DNA of 64,000 nucleotides from Triticum aestivum (lineage: Eukaryota > Streptophyta > Magnoliopsida > Poales > Poaceae). The position numbers and the translations under genes were made by a program. Of this stretch, positions 37,785-49,344 are shown piece by piece (position 1 is the stretch's first letter; the number at the start of each line of letters is the position of its first letter). The stretch covers positions 206,664,113 through 206,728,112 of the forward strand of contig NC_057810.1 in assembly GCF_018294505.1 (NCBI RefSeq). Reading direction: 5' to 3'. A model generated the notes under the pieces. That model saw only the letters and a list, made by a program, of their open reading frames with translations, was not told the origin of the DNA and did not search any database.

Positions 37785-38701
37785 GTGGCCATCACCAAGA
37801 CCCTCATTGACAGCGGCGCCGGCCTCAACGTGCTCTCGGTGGAGGCCTTCAGCCTCCTCCATGTACCGCTGGAACGGCTCCGACCCAGCAAGCCCTTCTC
37901 GGGCATCGGAGGCGGTTCCTCCAGCTCCCTAGGGAAGATCCGCCTTCCTGTCACATTCGTCACCCACGACAACTTCCGCTCGGAGCTGGTCAACTTTGAC
38001 ATCGCCCACATCAGCCTCCTGTACAACGCCATCCTTGGATACCCCGCCTTGGCTCAGTTCATGGCAGCAAACCATCCGGCCTACAACCTCATGAAGATGC
38101 CCAGGAGCAGCGACGTCCTCACCATAGCTGGAGATACCAAGGATGCTCTAATGGTGCTCAAGCTCGCCCTCAAGACAACCGCGACAGCGCAGACTGCCGG
38201 CACGGACACCTCCAAGGCCAAGGGGGCTACGCCGACCAAGAAGAAGCAGGTGTTCACCCAGGACAAGGCGGAGACCAAGCAGGTACCAGTTGAGGAGGAT
38301 GGGTCCTCCGGCACCACCTTCACCATAGGTGCTAATCTCGACCCCGACCAAGAGGAGGCGCTGGTGAAGTTACTGTGCTCGAACAAGGATGTGTTCGCAT
38401 GGGAACCCAAGCAGCTAGCGGGGGTCCCAAGGCAGGTGATTGAGCATCACCTGAATGTGTGCCCCAATGTACGCCCCGTGAAGCAGAAGGCAAGGCGGCA
38501 GTCCACCAAGAAGCAGGCCTTCATCATCCAAGAAACCCGCAAGCTGGAGATAGCAAGTGTTATTCGCAAGGTTCGCTACCCCGAATGGATGGCAAACCCA
38601 GTTGTTGTGCCGAAAAGGGGGGGGGGAAGGAGCGCATGTGCGTCGACTTCACCAACCTCAACAAGGCCTGCCCTCAAGATCCATTTCCGCTCCCTCGCAT
38701 C
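37785..38701 (+). pseudogene. Protease and RT start of element D
   Basis: The active site is in KTLIDSGAGLNVLSVEAF (from about 37797), a proper Asp-Ser-Gly loop. The chain leads through NLDPDQEEALVKLLCSN into RT (DVFAWEPKQ, IRKVRYPEWMANPVVVPK). A run of ten G near 38620-38630 shifts the frame, after which the other frame continues KERMCVDFTNLNKACPQDPF. Angela interrupts at 38702. Confidence 0.8.
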
Positions 38702-40428
38702 TGTTGGGGAACGTAGCAGAAATTCAAAAATTTCCTACGAGTCACCAAGATCTATCTATGGAGATACTAGCAATGAGAGAGAGGAGAGTGCATCTACATA
38801 CCCTTGTAGATCGCTAAGCGGAAGCGTTCAAGAGAACGGGGTTGAAGGAGTCGTACTCGTCGTGATCCAAATCACCGGAGATCCTAGTGCCGAACGGACG
38901 GCACCTCCGCGTTCAACACACGTACAGCCCGGTGACGTCTCCCATGCCTTGATCCAGCAAGGAGAGAGGGAGAGGTTGGGGAAGACTCCGTCGAGCAGCA
39001 GCACAACAGCGTGGTGGTGATGGAGGAGCGTGGCAATCCCGCAGGGCTTCGCCAAGCACCGCGGGAGAGGAGGAGGACTTGGGAGAGGGGGAGGGCTGCG
39101 CCAGAACTTGGGTGCAGCTGCCCTCCCACCCCCCACATATATATAGGGGCAAGGGAGAGGGGGGCCCGGCCCCCTCAGATCCACTATGAGGAGGGGGCGG
39201 CGGCCAGGGGGGTTGCCTTGCCCCCCAAGGCAAGGGGGCGCCCCCCTTTAGGGTTTCCCCCAAACTCTAGGCGCCTTGGGCCCTGGTGGGCGGGGCGCAC
39301 CAGCCCACCCGGGGCTGGTCCCCTCCCACACTTGGCCCATGCAGCCCTCTGGGGCCGGTGGCCCCACCTGGTGGACCCCCGGGACCCTCCCGGTGGTCCC
39401 GGTACATTACCGATATCACCCGAAACTTTTCCGGTGACCAAAACAGGACTTCCCATATATAAATCATTACCTCCGGACCATTCCGGAACTCCTCGTGACG
39501 TCCAGGATCTCATCCGGGACTCCAAACAATATTCGGTAACCACATACAAACTTCCTTTATAACCCTATTGTCATCGAACCTTAAGTATGTAGACCCTACG
39601 GGTTCGGGAACCATGCAGACATGACCGAGACAACTCTCCGGCCAATAACCAACAGCGGGATCTGGATACCCATGTTGGCTCCACATGTTCCACGATGATC
39701 TCATTGATGAACCACGATGTCGAGGATTCAATCAATCCCGTATACAATTCCCTTTGTCTAGCGGTATTGTACTTGCCCAAGATTCGATCGTCGGTATGCC
39801 GATACCTTGTTCAATCATGTTACCAGCAAGTCTCTTTACTCATTCCGTAACACATCATCCTGTGATCAACCCCTTGGTCACATTGTGCACATTATGATGA
39901 TGTCCTACCCAGTGGTCCCAGAGATACCTCTCCGTTACACGGAGTGACAAATCCCAGTCTCGATTCATGCCAACCCAACAGACACTTTCAGAGATACCCG
40001 TAGTGCACCTTTATAGCCACCCAGTTACATTGTGACGTTTGGTACACCCAAAGCATTCCTACGGTATCCGGGAGTTGCACAATCTCATGGTCTAAGGAAA
40101 TGATACTTGACATTAGAAAAGCTTTAGCATACGAACTACATGATCTTTGTGATAGGCTTAGGATTGGGTCTTGTCCATCACATCATTCTCCTAATGATGT
40201 GATCCCGTTATTAATGACATTCAATGTCCATGGTCAGGAAACCATAACCATCTGTTGATCAACGAGCTAGTCAACTAGAGGCTCACCAAGGACATGTTGT
40301 GGTCTATGTATTCACACATGTATTACGGTTTTCGGTCAATACAATTATAGCATGAACAATAGACAATTATCATGCACAAGGAAATATAATAACCATTTTA
40401 TTATTGCCTCTAGGGCATATTTACAACA
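38702..40428 (-). repeat. 3' LTR of Angela copy 2
   Basis: This 1727-bp LTR aligns throughout with those of copy 1 but differs more from them than they do from each other, by eye. Confidence 0.92.
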
Positions 40429-43271
40429 GTATCCCACTTGCACTAGAGTCAATAATCTAGTTCACATCGCCATGTGATTAACACTGATGGGTCACATTGC
40501 CATGTGACCAACATCAAAAGAGTTTACTAGTGTCACTAAACTAGTTCACATCACCATGTGATTAAGACTCAATGAGTTCTGGGGTTTGATCATGTTTTTC
40601 TTGTGAGAGAGGTTTTAGTCAATGGGTCTGCAATATTCAAATCCATATGTATTTCACAAATCTCTAGGTCATATTGTAAATGCTGCTTCCACGCTCCACT
40701 TGGAGCAATTCCAAATGGTCGCTCCACTATACGTTTCCGGTTTGCTACTCAGAGTCATTCGGATAGGTGTTAAAGCTTGCATCGACGTAACCCTTTATGC
40801 CGAACTCTTTATCACCTCCATAATCGAGAAACATGTCCTTATTTACTCCAACGACAATTTTGACCGCTGTCCAATGATCCCCATTCCTGGATCATTCTTG
40901 TACCCCTTGACTGACTCATGGCAAGGCACACTTCTGGTGCGGTACACATCATAGCATATTATAGAGCCTACGTCTGAAGCATAGGGGACGACCTTCGTCC
41001 TATCCCTCTCTTCTACCGTGGTTGAGCTTTAAGTCTTAACTTCATACCTTACACCTCAAGCAAGAACTCCTTTGACTGATCCATCTTGAACACCTTCAAG
41101 ATCATGTCAAGGTATGTGCTTATTTGAAAGTACTATTAAGCGTTTTGATCTATCCCTATAGACCTTGATTCTCAATGTTCAAGTAGCTTAATCCAGGTTT
41201 TCTATGGAAGAACACCTTTCAAACAACCCTATATGCTTTCCAGAAATTCTACATCATTTCTGATCAACGATATGTCAACAACATATACTCATCAGAAATT
41301 CTATAGTGCTCCCACTCACTTCTTTGGAAATACAAGTTTCTCATAAACTTTGTATAAACCCAAAATCTTTGATCATCTCATCAAAGCGTATATTCCAACT
41401 CCGAGATGCTTATTCCAGTCCTTAGAAGGATTTCAGGATTGACAAAACCTTCATCGAGGAAACAATGTTTTGACATCCTATCTGCAAGATTTCATAAATC
41501 ATGCAGTAATTGCTAATATAATTCCAACAGACTCTTAGCATCGCTACGAGTGAGAAAGCCTCGCCGTAGTCAACTCCTTGAACTTGTCGAAAAACATCTT
41601 AACGACAAGTCGAGCTTTCTTAATGGTAATACTTACCATCATTGTCTGTCTTCCTTTTAAAATCCATCTGTACCCAACAGCCTTATGACCATCAAGTAGT
41701 TCTTCCAAAGTCCACACTTTGTTCTCATACATGGATCCTCTCTCGGATTTTATGGCTTCGAGCCATTCATCGGAATCTGGGCCCACCATCGCTTCTTCAT
41801 AGCTCATAGGTTCATTGTTGTCTAGCAACATGACCTCCAAGACAGGATTACGTACCACTCTGAAGTAGTACGCATCCTTGTCGACCTACGTGGTTTGGTA
41901 GTGACTTGATCCGAAGTTTCATGATCACTATCATAAGCTTCTACTTCAATTGGTGTAGGTGCCACAGGAACAACTTCCTGTGCCCTGCTACACACTAGTT
42001 GAAGTGATGGTTCAACAACCTCATCAAGTCTCCACCATCCTCCCACTCAATTCTTTCGAGAGAAACTTTTCCTCGAGAAAGGACCCATTTCTAGAAACAA
42101 TCACTTTTGCTTCCGGATCTCAAATAGGAGGTATACTCAACTGTTTTGGGTGTCCTATGAAGATGTATTCATCCGCTTTGGGTTCGAGCTTATCAACCTG
42201 AAACTTTTTCACATAAGCGTCGCAGCCCCAAACTTAAACGACAACTTAGGTTTCTCCAAACCATAGTTCAAACGGTGTCGTCTCAATGGAATTACGTGGT
42301 GCCCTATTAAAGTGAGTGCGGTTGTCTCTAATGCCTAACCCATGAACGATAGTGGTAATTCGATAAGATACATCATGGTACGCACCATATCCAATAGGGT
42401 ACAACTATGATGTTCGGACACACCATCACACTATGGTGTTCCAGGCGGTATTAATTGTGAAACAATTTCCACAATGTCTTAATTTCATGCCAAAGCTCGT
42501 AACTCAGATACTCATCTTTATGATCATATCATAGACATTTTATCCTCTTGTCACGATGATCTTCAACTTCACTCTGAAATTACTTGAACCATTCAATAAT
42601 TCAGACTTGTGTTTCATCAAGTAAATATACTTAGTATCTACTCAAATCATCCGTGAAGTAAGAACATAACGATATCCAATGTGTGCCTTAGCACTCATTG
42701 GACTGCACACATCAAAATTTATTACTTCCAACAAGTTGCTATCTTGTTCCATCTTACTGAAAACGAGGCTTTTCAGTCATCTTGCCCATGTGGTATGATT
42801 TGCATATCTCAAGTGATTCAAAATCAAGTGAGTCCAAACGATCCATCTGCATGGAGTTTCTTCATGCGTATACACCAATAGACATGGTTCGCATGTCTCA
42901 AACTTTTCAAAAACGAGTGAGTCCAAAGATCCATCAACATGGAGCTTCTTCGTGCGTTTTATACCAATATGACTTACATGGCAGTGCCACAAGTAAGTGG
43001 TACTATCATTACTATCTTATATCTTTTTGCATGAAAATGTGTATCACTATGATCGAGATTCAATAAACCATTCATTTTAGGTGTAAGACCATTGAAGGTA
43101 TTATTCAAATAAACAGAGTAACCATTATTCTCCTTAAATGAATAACCGTATTGCGATAGACATAATCCAATCATGTCTATGCTCAACGCAAACATCAAAT
43201 AACAATTATTTAGCTTTAACACCAATCTTGATGGTAGAGGGAGCGTGCGATGCTTGATCACATCAACCTTG
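40429..43271 (-). pseudogene. Degenerate Angela pol, copy 2
   Basis: At 42992-42777 the GAG-pre-integrase zinc region is recognisable: WHCHVSHIGIKRTKKLHVDG, then CEPC. At 41858-41544 the RT start reads VLEVMLLDNNEPMSYEEAMV, then SMYENKVWTLEE. Below 41540 RT and RNase H survive only as fragments with stops. The layout follows that of copy 1. Confidence 0.82.
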
Positions 43272-44654
43272 TGAAAGGATCGAGATGGACCTAGAGGGGG
43301 GGGGGTGAATAGGTACAATTACAAATTTTGATTATTTCTTAGCAATTTGAGGCAATAATGCGGAATATGAAGATGAGCCTAACAATTGCACGTGAGCACA
43401 AAGTACTAAGCAAGTGACACAAACACGTAAGTAGGCAAGCACAATATGATGTACGTAAGCGTAAAGAGACAAGTAACCACAAGTAGAGAGTTAGGGTTAG
43501 GAATTACCGCAACTCCGGGAGACGAGGATGTATGCCGATGTTCACTTCCTTGGAGGGAAGCTAGTCACCATTAGATAGGTGGATGTTACCATGAAGGAAC
43601 ACCAACGCCACAAAGGCTCACCCTATTCCCCCTTTGAGACAACACCGCCGAGGCGTTTCTCAACCACTAGTGGTAGACCTTGGTGTGGTCTCCAAACCCT
43701 CACAAACTTTTTCGAGGGTAATCACAAAGTTCGATTCCTCTCCGAATGACTCCTACCGCCTAGGAGTCTCCAACCTCCAAGAGTAACAAGAACAATGGGG
43801 AAAAGCTCAAAACTTGCTCAAATCACGAATTCCTTTGTTGCAAAGAAGGGGAAGGATTGGATCTATCACTTGATTGGAGAACTTCTCTGAAATGCTCCTA
43901 GAACACTTGGGAATCTAGGATTTGGTGTGGATGAATGATAGAGAGAGTGAGGAGTGTTCTTGATAGGCTCAAAGTGAATGGTCAACCCTATCCCGTGGAA
44001 GGGAAAGGTATATATATAGGTGGTGGGTAAAAGTGACCATTTGGAGAAACGTAAGTGTACAGGATGGGCCGGACGTCCGGAGAACGTCGGACATCCGGAG
44101 GCACGAATAGGTCCGGACGTCCGACAGTCATCGGACGACCGGCCGCTGTGAAACTGTGAGCCACAACCCAGTGTACAGGATACGGACGTCCGAGCTAGGC
44201 CAGACATCCGGAGCACGGACGACCAGGGAGTCCGGACGTCCGTAAAAATGCTTTTGTTGTGAAAGTGTCGGACGTCCGGAGAGTTCCGGACATCCGTAAA
44301 AATGCTTCTGTAAATGAACACTGGACGTCCGGAAGTGGCCGGACATCCGGGCAATCAAGAGGGACCGGACGTCCGAAGGCAAGGTATAGAAAAATGGCTT
44401 TTGAGCAAGTTTTTCGCTAGATCCAACGATCCCCTCTTAATAGTGCGGGATCCCTAGACTCAAGAACAAACCATAAATGAAGTCAATATCTTGTATCTCC
44501 ATTCTTGAGTTATATGCTTTTTGTCCCTAGTCATGATCGATGCACACGGTCTTTGAGACATAATCCTAAGATATACTTGATAAACATGATTAGTCCCTAG
44601 CATATGTGTTGTCATCAACATCAAAATATGATTAAGGGCATGATTGCACTTTCA
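43272..44654 (-). repeat. 3' LTR of element E
   Basis: This 1383-bp LTR has the ends TGAAAGGATCGAG and GTGCAATCA...CACTTTCA. It pairs with the partial LTR at 53583. A cluster of CGGACGTCCG palindromes lies at 44069-44376. Confidence 0.9.
44069..44376. repeat. Cluster of CGGACGTCCG palindromes in the element E LTR
   Basis: Perfect copies near 44070, 44114, 44183, 44233, 44269 and 44366 are interspersed with one-base variants (GGACATCCGG, GGACGACCGG). Confidence 0.88.
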
Positions 44655-45031
44655 ATCTCCCCCTTTTTGGTAGTTGATGACAACTCATATGCATACTCAT
44701 AATAGTAATCGGAAGTATTTGTTGTGGAACTCAATAACCATAATCAAGAATGAGTAACGAGCGAGCTCCCCCTCAAAATGATGCCCCCAAATAACCAAAT
44801 CTCATACACACGATAATCAAGAGTTAAACTTCATATAGATTCATCACATGTAGATTCACCAAATCTCAGATTCAACAAACTCATAACATAGGTTCAGTAC
44901 AAGCTAAAACACAACCATAACAATAAGTTTGATTACATAATGAGCTAGAATAACATGCATATAGAGCCTACTCCCCCTTTGGCATCAAGTATCCAAAAAA
45001 ATAGAAAAATAGGGGTAAAAACACAATAGCA
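44655..45031 (-). other. Polypurine-tract region of element E
   Basis: The tract next to the LTR reads AAAAAGGGGGAGAT on the minus strand (44657-44670). Similar G-rich tracts recur near 44768, 44784 and 44970, and again at 47513 outside this stretch. No coding frame is present. Confidence 0.7.
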
Positions 45032-46582
45032 TTAGAGATCATCCTCATCATCATCATCACGAACACCACTGCCACCAGCCTCGTCGAAGAAATCAGCCCA
45101 CTCAGGACCGGAGGGAAAACCAAAGTCAGAAGGGGGGGCTTCAGGAAGACGCTCATCGTCACTCACATCATACACTCCTGAGTCTCTCATACGAGCCTTC
45201 AGAGCGTTCTTGGAAGTGACCATGCGAGTGACCACATCGTGGTGTTGGGAGCAATGGAAGGTGAACATCTTCATCATGGCAGAGTGAGCCTTCCCAAGAA
45301 AACGAGCAATGCGCCCAAATGGGGCATCACTGGAAGGAGGATGGGTAGCATGAGAAGGAACACTAGCGGCAGTGCGACTAGCAGGAGCGGGAGGAGGAGG
45401 AACATGATCAACCGCCATGTGAGCGGGAATGACCCATCGCTCATGTACATGAGTGCGGGCAATGGGAAAGGGAGCTACACTTTCGATAAAAGCCTGAATA
45501 AAAGGTGCATGAGGAAAAGCCCTCTTGTGCTGGAAGCTAGCAAGGCGGATCTCATGCCATAGAAAGTGTGGAACATTGATCTTCCCTTTAGGAGATGTGA
45601 AGAGGCGATGCATGAGATCAATGCAGTAGCTGCTGTAGGAGCCCTTGTCACCCATCTTGGGATAGATGGTGTGGATGATACACTGATAAATGATATTGAA
45701 TGGAAAGCGCCAAATGGAGACTTGGTTTAGACCCTTTTGTTTTTCAATGTCAGACAAAGTTGGTATAGGTCTAAGGAGATCCGCACAGACTGCAATGCCC
45801 TTGGGCCTATGGTTGGGGTCATCCTTGTGGATTTTGAACCCACTGTCGGGAAATCCAAGGGCAGTGACAAACTGAGCATAAGATGTTGTGAGTGTAGTGT
45901 CTGAGGTCATCCATGTGAAAGTGTTATCAGGAGCAAAGTAACATGTGGCATAGAACTGATGAATGGCAGCATGGTTAAAATCATGTTGAAAGGCGAATGG
46001 AGCAGCTAGATTGGACGACTCAATGAGCTCAATGGCTCCCAGATATTTCTCCGAATGAGTGCGAATGTGCTCAATATCAATGCAGACATGAAGCGACAAG
46101 CCTTTAGGGATGACAATCGTGGTGAAGATGTCGGCTTGGACATTTGTGCGAAAGCGACTATCCTGAGAATCCCTAACAACAGTAAATTGATCTACATCAC
46201 GACACAATTTAAGATATGAAGGTTTGGGGACCTCGTTGAAACGCTTAACATGACGGCCGAGTGGCAGTGGAGGCTCAATTGAGATGTGACAAGCATCACC
46301 GTGGGGTTGCACCGGAGGAGGAGGAGGGTGAAAAGTTGGATGATGAGTGCCCGGCTTGGGTGCAGCGACGCGAACACCAATCAACGGGGCCGGTTCCACC
46401 TCCTCAAGCTCATCCTCAAAGTCCGACCCCTCCGAGGAGGAATCGCTAGACGAGCTGGGAGGATGAGCAACACGTTTCCGAGGGCGATCTTGCTCCTGGG
46501 AGTCGTCAGAGCCACCACGACGAGACGGATGAGCCGGCCCTCCGGCGACTTGCTTGCGAGCTGAGTGCTTGGACCGAGGCAT
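45032..46582 (-). CDS. Extra ORF of element E, between pol and 3' LTR
   Basis: A single uninterrupted frame runs from ATG 46582 (MPRSKHSARKQVAGGPAHPS) to 45032, about 516 codons; upstream in-frame ATGs extend it to 46726 but look like leader. The N-terminal 110 residues are basic then acidic and Ser-rich (SSSSDSSSEGSDFEDELEE). A central region of about 300 residues (YLKLCRDVDQFTVVRD..., FVTALGFPDSGFKIHKDD) looks globular and resembles the 'putative plant transposon protein' type of domain. A Pro-rich linker and an acidic tail (DDDDEDDL) follow. I see no signal peptide or clear membrane segment, so an envelope role is not supported. Sireviruses often carry an ORF here; its function is unknown. 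It stays open while gag and pol are broken. Confidence 0.72.
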   Translation of the reverse strand: MPRSKHSARKQVAGGPAHPSRRGGSDDSQEQDRPRKRVAHPPSSSSDSSSEGSDFEDELEEVEPAPLIGVRVAAPKPGTHHPTFHPPPPPVQPHGDACHISIEPPLPLGRHVKRFNEVPKPSYLKLCRDVDQFTVVRDSQDSRFRTNVQADIFTTIVIPKGLSLHVCIDIEHIRTHSEKYLGAIELIESSNLAAPFAFQHDFNHAAIHQFYATCYFAPDNTFTWMTSDTTLTTSYAQFVTALGFPDSGFKIHKDDPNHRPKGIAVCADLLRPIPTLSDIEKQKGLNQVSIWRFPFNIIYQCIIHTIYPKMGDKGSYSSYCIDLMHRLFTSPKGKINVPHFLWHEIRLASFQHKRAFPHAPFIQAFIESVAPFPIARTHVHERWVIPAHMAVDHVPPPPAPASRTAASVPSHATHPPSSDAPFGRIARFLGKAHSAMMKMFTFHCSQHHDVVTRMVTSKNALKARMRDSGVYDVSDDERLPEAPPSDFGFPSGPEWADFFDEAGGSGVRDDDDEDDL

Positions 46583-46839
46583 TGTGACCTGGAAGGGAGG
46601 AACACGGAGGAGACGAGCGGCTGGACCAAGGAGAAAACACCCGGAGAGAGCAAGTGGCCGACGTGCTTGAGCAAAGCCAAGCAGGACCGCAGATCTGCGG
46701 TGGAGAGGAGCCCCGGCGAGGGGCACGGCGGCGTGCGGCCGCGGCGAGTGGCCACACGACAGGAGCGGTGGCGGCGGTGGGGAAATAGTGGATAGAAGAT
46801 GTGGATAGTTGAGAAACCCTACCGGGCAGTATATATAGT

Positions 46840-47205
46840 GGCCAGTAAAAACGTCCGAACGGCCGGAGCCTACGGACGATCGGAGTCGAATAGGCGTCCG
46901 GACGACTGGGGGGGGGGGTACGGACGACCGGACTCGGGACCAAAAGAAAATAGAGGATGACAGAGATGACAGAGATGACAGAGATAGTAACAGAAAGTTT
47001 ATTACGGACGTCCGGAGACTTACAGACGTTCGACGTTTCGGCGTCTAGGCCAACTAAGGAAACCAGAGAGGATTTCACAGACGTCCAGAGAGGCCGGACG
47101 GCCGGTCAATGGTAATCAGAGAAGAATTTATGGACGTCTGGATTCCTATGGACGACCGGCATTAAAGAACCACACGGACATCCGGAACCTACGGACGTCC
47201 GACGC
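46840..47205. repeat. Palindrome cluster and spacer between pol and extra ORF of element E
   Basis: CGGACGTCCG near 47005 and 47192 and many variants (GGACGACCGG, GGACATCCGG, GGCGTCCGGACG) fill this leader. The rest, to 47580, is AT-rich and non-coding apart from a PPT-like CTCCCCCTAAG at 47513. Confidence 0.8.
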
Positions 47206-47580
47206 CAGAAGTGTGACAGGAGGCAACGTGTAAGTGCTGATCATGATGAGGAGAAGACAATTTTCGTCCACAGTAAAAATTTATTTATTTAGTAACTAAT
47301 ACCCTACCCCACTCAATCATAGCCATATACTACAAGTGGTGGCTAATGCCACAATGTATGAGTAGACATGACATGACACAGAAAGATTTGAACTTTGAGT
47401 GCATAGTCACTACTCCTCATGTTAAAGCACCATAGGTCTAGAACCATGGTTACTTTGAGAGTGTTGGTTCTTTTTATGCATTAAGTAGGATGAGAATATT
47501 CATGAATTGAATGTCTCCCCCTAAGTATATGCCTACATCATGACAAGACATTAGATTCATGCATGAATGGGTGCTAGATT

Positions 47581-49344
47581 TCACATAATGTTGTCAAGCT
47601 CCAAGATACCAAGTTCATGCCTAAGTCGACAGAACCTTGCTTCATCTAAAGGTTTGGTGAAGATATATGCTAGTTGAAAATCTGTGCCAATGTGATCAAT
47701 GTGAATATCACCCTTTTCAACATGATCTCTCAAGAAATGATACCTAATATCAATGTGTTTGGTGCGGAGATGATCTTTGGGGTTCTCAACAATATTGATG
47801 GCACTTTCATTATCACATAGAAGAGGCACATTTCTATAGGTGATACCATAATCCTTAAAAGTTTGCCTCATCCATAACAAATGAGTTGCACAACTAGCGG
47901 CAGCAATGTATTCAGCTTCTGCGGTAGAGAGAGCAATACAATTTTGTTTCTTCGAGGACCAACTTACCAAGGATCGTCCAAGAAACTGACATGCACCGGA
48001 TGTGGACTTATGATCCACTTTGTCTCCAGCCCAATCCGCATCCGTGTACCCAATGAGATCAAACTTAGCATCCTTGGGGTACCAGAGGCCCAACTTTGGG
48101 GTGTGAACAAGGTATCTAAGAATATGCTTAACCGCCTTATGATGACTTTCCATAGGGAAAGCTTGTAATCTAGCACACATGCATACACTGAACATGATGT
48201 TTGGTCTAGATGCACAAAGATAAAGCAATGAACCAATCATAGAGCGGTAAGTAGATGGGTCGAAAGGAGTACCATTTGTGTCTTCAGTGAGAGTAATTTT
48301 GGTTGGCATGGGTGTATTGCATGGACTAGCATCAGACATACCAAACTTTTCTAGAATATCCTTGAGGTACTTTGGTTGAGATAAGAAAATTCCTTCTTGA
48401 AATTGTTGAATTTGAAATCCGAGAAAGAACTTCAAATCTGTATTGAGTGACATTTCAAAATTCTTGGTCATTGAAGCCGCAAACTTCTTGCACAAATGAA
48501 TGTTAGGAGAACCAAAAATGATGTCATCTACATATATTTGGCATAGGATCAAATCACCCTTGTCCCTCTTAGTAAAAAGAGTGGGATCGATCACCCCTCT
48601 CACAAAACCATCATCGAGTAAAAACTTCTTCAGATGATCATACCAAGCACGAGGTGCTTGTTTGAGGACATACAAAGCCTTATGAAGTTTATACACATAG
48701 TCTTTGTGAAAGGGATCAACGAACTCCGGTGGTTGTGACACATATACTTCTTCTTGTAGAGGACCGTTAAGGAAAGCACTCTTCACATCCATTTGATGTA
48801 ATGTAAAACCATTGAAAGCGGCATAAGCAAGTAAGATGCGAATAGATTCAAGATGGGCAACGGGGGCAAAGGTCTCACCAAAGTCCAAACCTTCAACTTG
48901 TGAGTACCCTTGTGCCACTAACCTTGCCTTGTTGCGGATGATTACACCATTTTCATCTTGCTTGTTCTTGAAAATCCATTTTGTTCCAATGACATTGTGC
49001 TCGGTAGATGGCCTCTTAACTAATGACCACACTTGGTTACGTTCAAAACTGTTCAACTCTTCTTGCATAGCAACTAGCCAATCGTTGTCCATCAATGCAT
49101 CTTGTACCTTGAGTGGCTCAATACTAGACACAAACGAGAAGTGAGCACTAAAGTTTGTCAAATGTTTACGAGTGACTCTACCTTGGGAGATGCCGGTGAG
49201 TATTTTGTCAACATTAACACGACCGGCCACTCGAGGCATGATGGAGGTGAGGGTTTCACGAGGTTCAACTTCATGTCCATCATCCACATCTTCAACATAT
49301 GGATCATTAATGTGTGGAGGAAGATCTTCTTGTTCATATTGCAT
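47581..49344 (-). pseudogene. Reverse transcriptase and RNase H of element E
   Basis: An open frame of 587 codons encodes copia RT and RNase H. Residues 87-160 carry the RT start ([45 protein letters not shown]). DVKSAFLNG is near 186-194, and the catalytic YVDD is at 271-274. RNase H has [32 protein letters not shown] and [14 protein letters not shown]. The ending [20 protein letters not shown] is typical. Catalytic residues look intact, but upstream frames are broken, so the polyprotein as a whole is not. Confidence 0.88.

Larger units (their letters stand above)
36268..38701 (+). mobile_element. Element D: Tat-like gypsy, left part only
   Basis: The LTR (36268-37146), PBS, shortened gag, protease and the start of RT are present on the plus strand. 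RT wording (DVFAWEPKQLAGVPRQVIEH, DFTNLNKACPQDPFPLPRI) parallels that of the element at 2164. Angela copy 2 interrupts RT at 38702, directly after PFPLPRI. Confidence 0.8.
38702..43271 (-). mobile_element. Angela copia retrotransposon, copy 2, 3' part
   Basis: The 3' LTR spans 38702-40428 with TGTTGGGGAACG and TTACAACA ends, and the matching internal sequence runs to 43271. There the Sirevirus-like LTR starts, at a point equivalent to about 12292 in copy 1. The five bases before the element are GCATC. Its gag end and 5' LTR should lie beyond the window. Confidence 0.92.

Noticed and set aside
44070..44380. CRISPR-like array from the regular CGGACGTCCG words
   Set aside because: The spacing is irregular, the repeats are short palindromes and the host is a plant LTR.
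45032..46726. Retroviral-type envelope gene in element E
   Set aside because: No signal peptide, fusion peptide or clear transmembrane segment is seen; the position alone does not support it.
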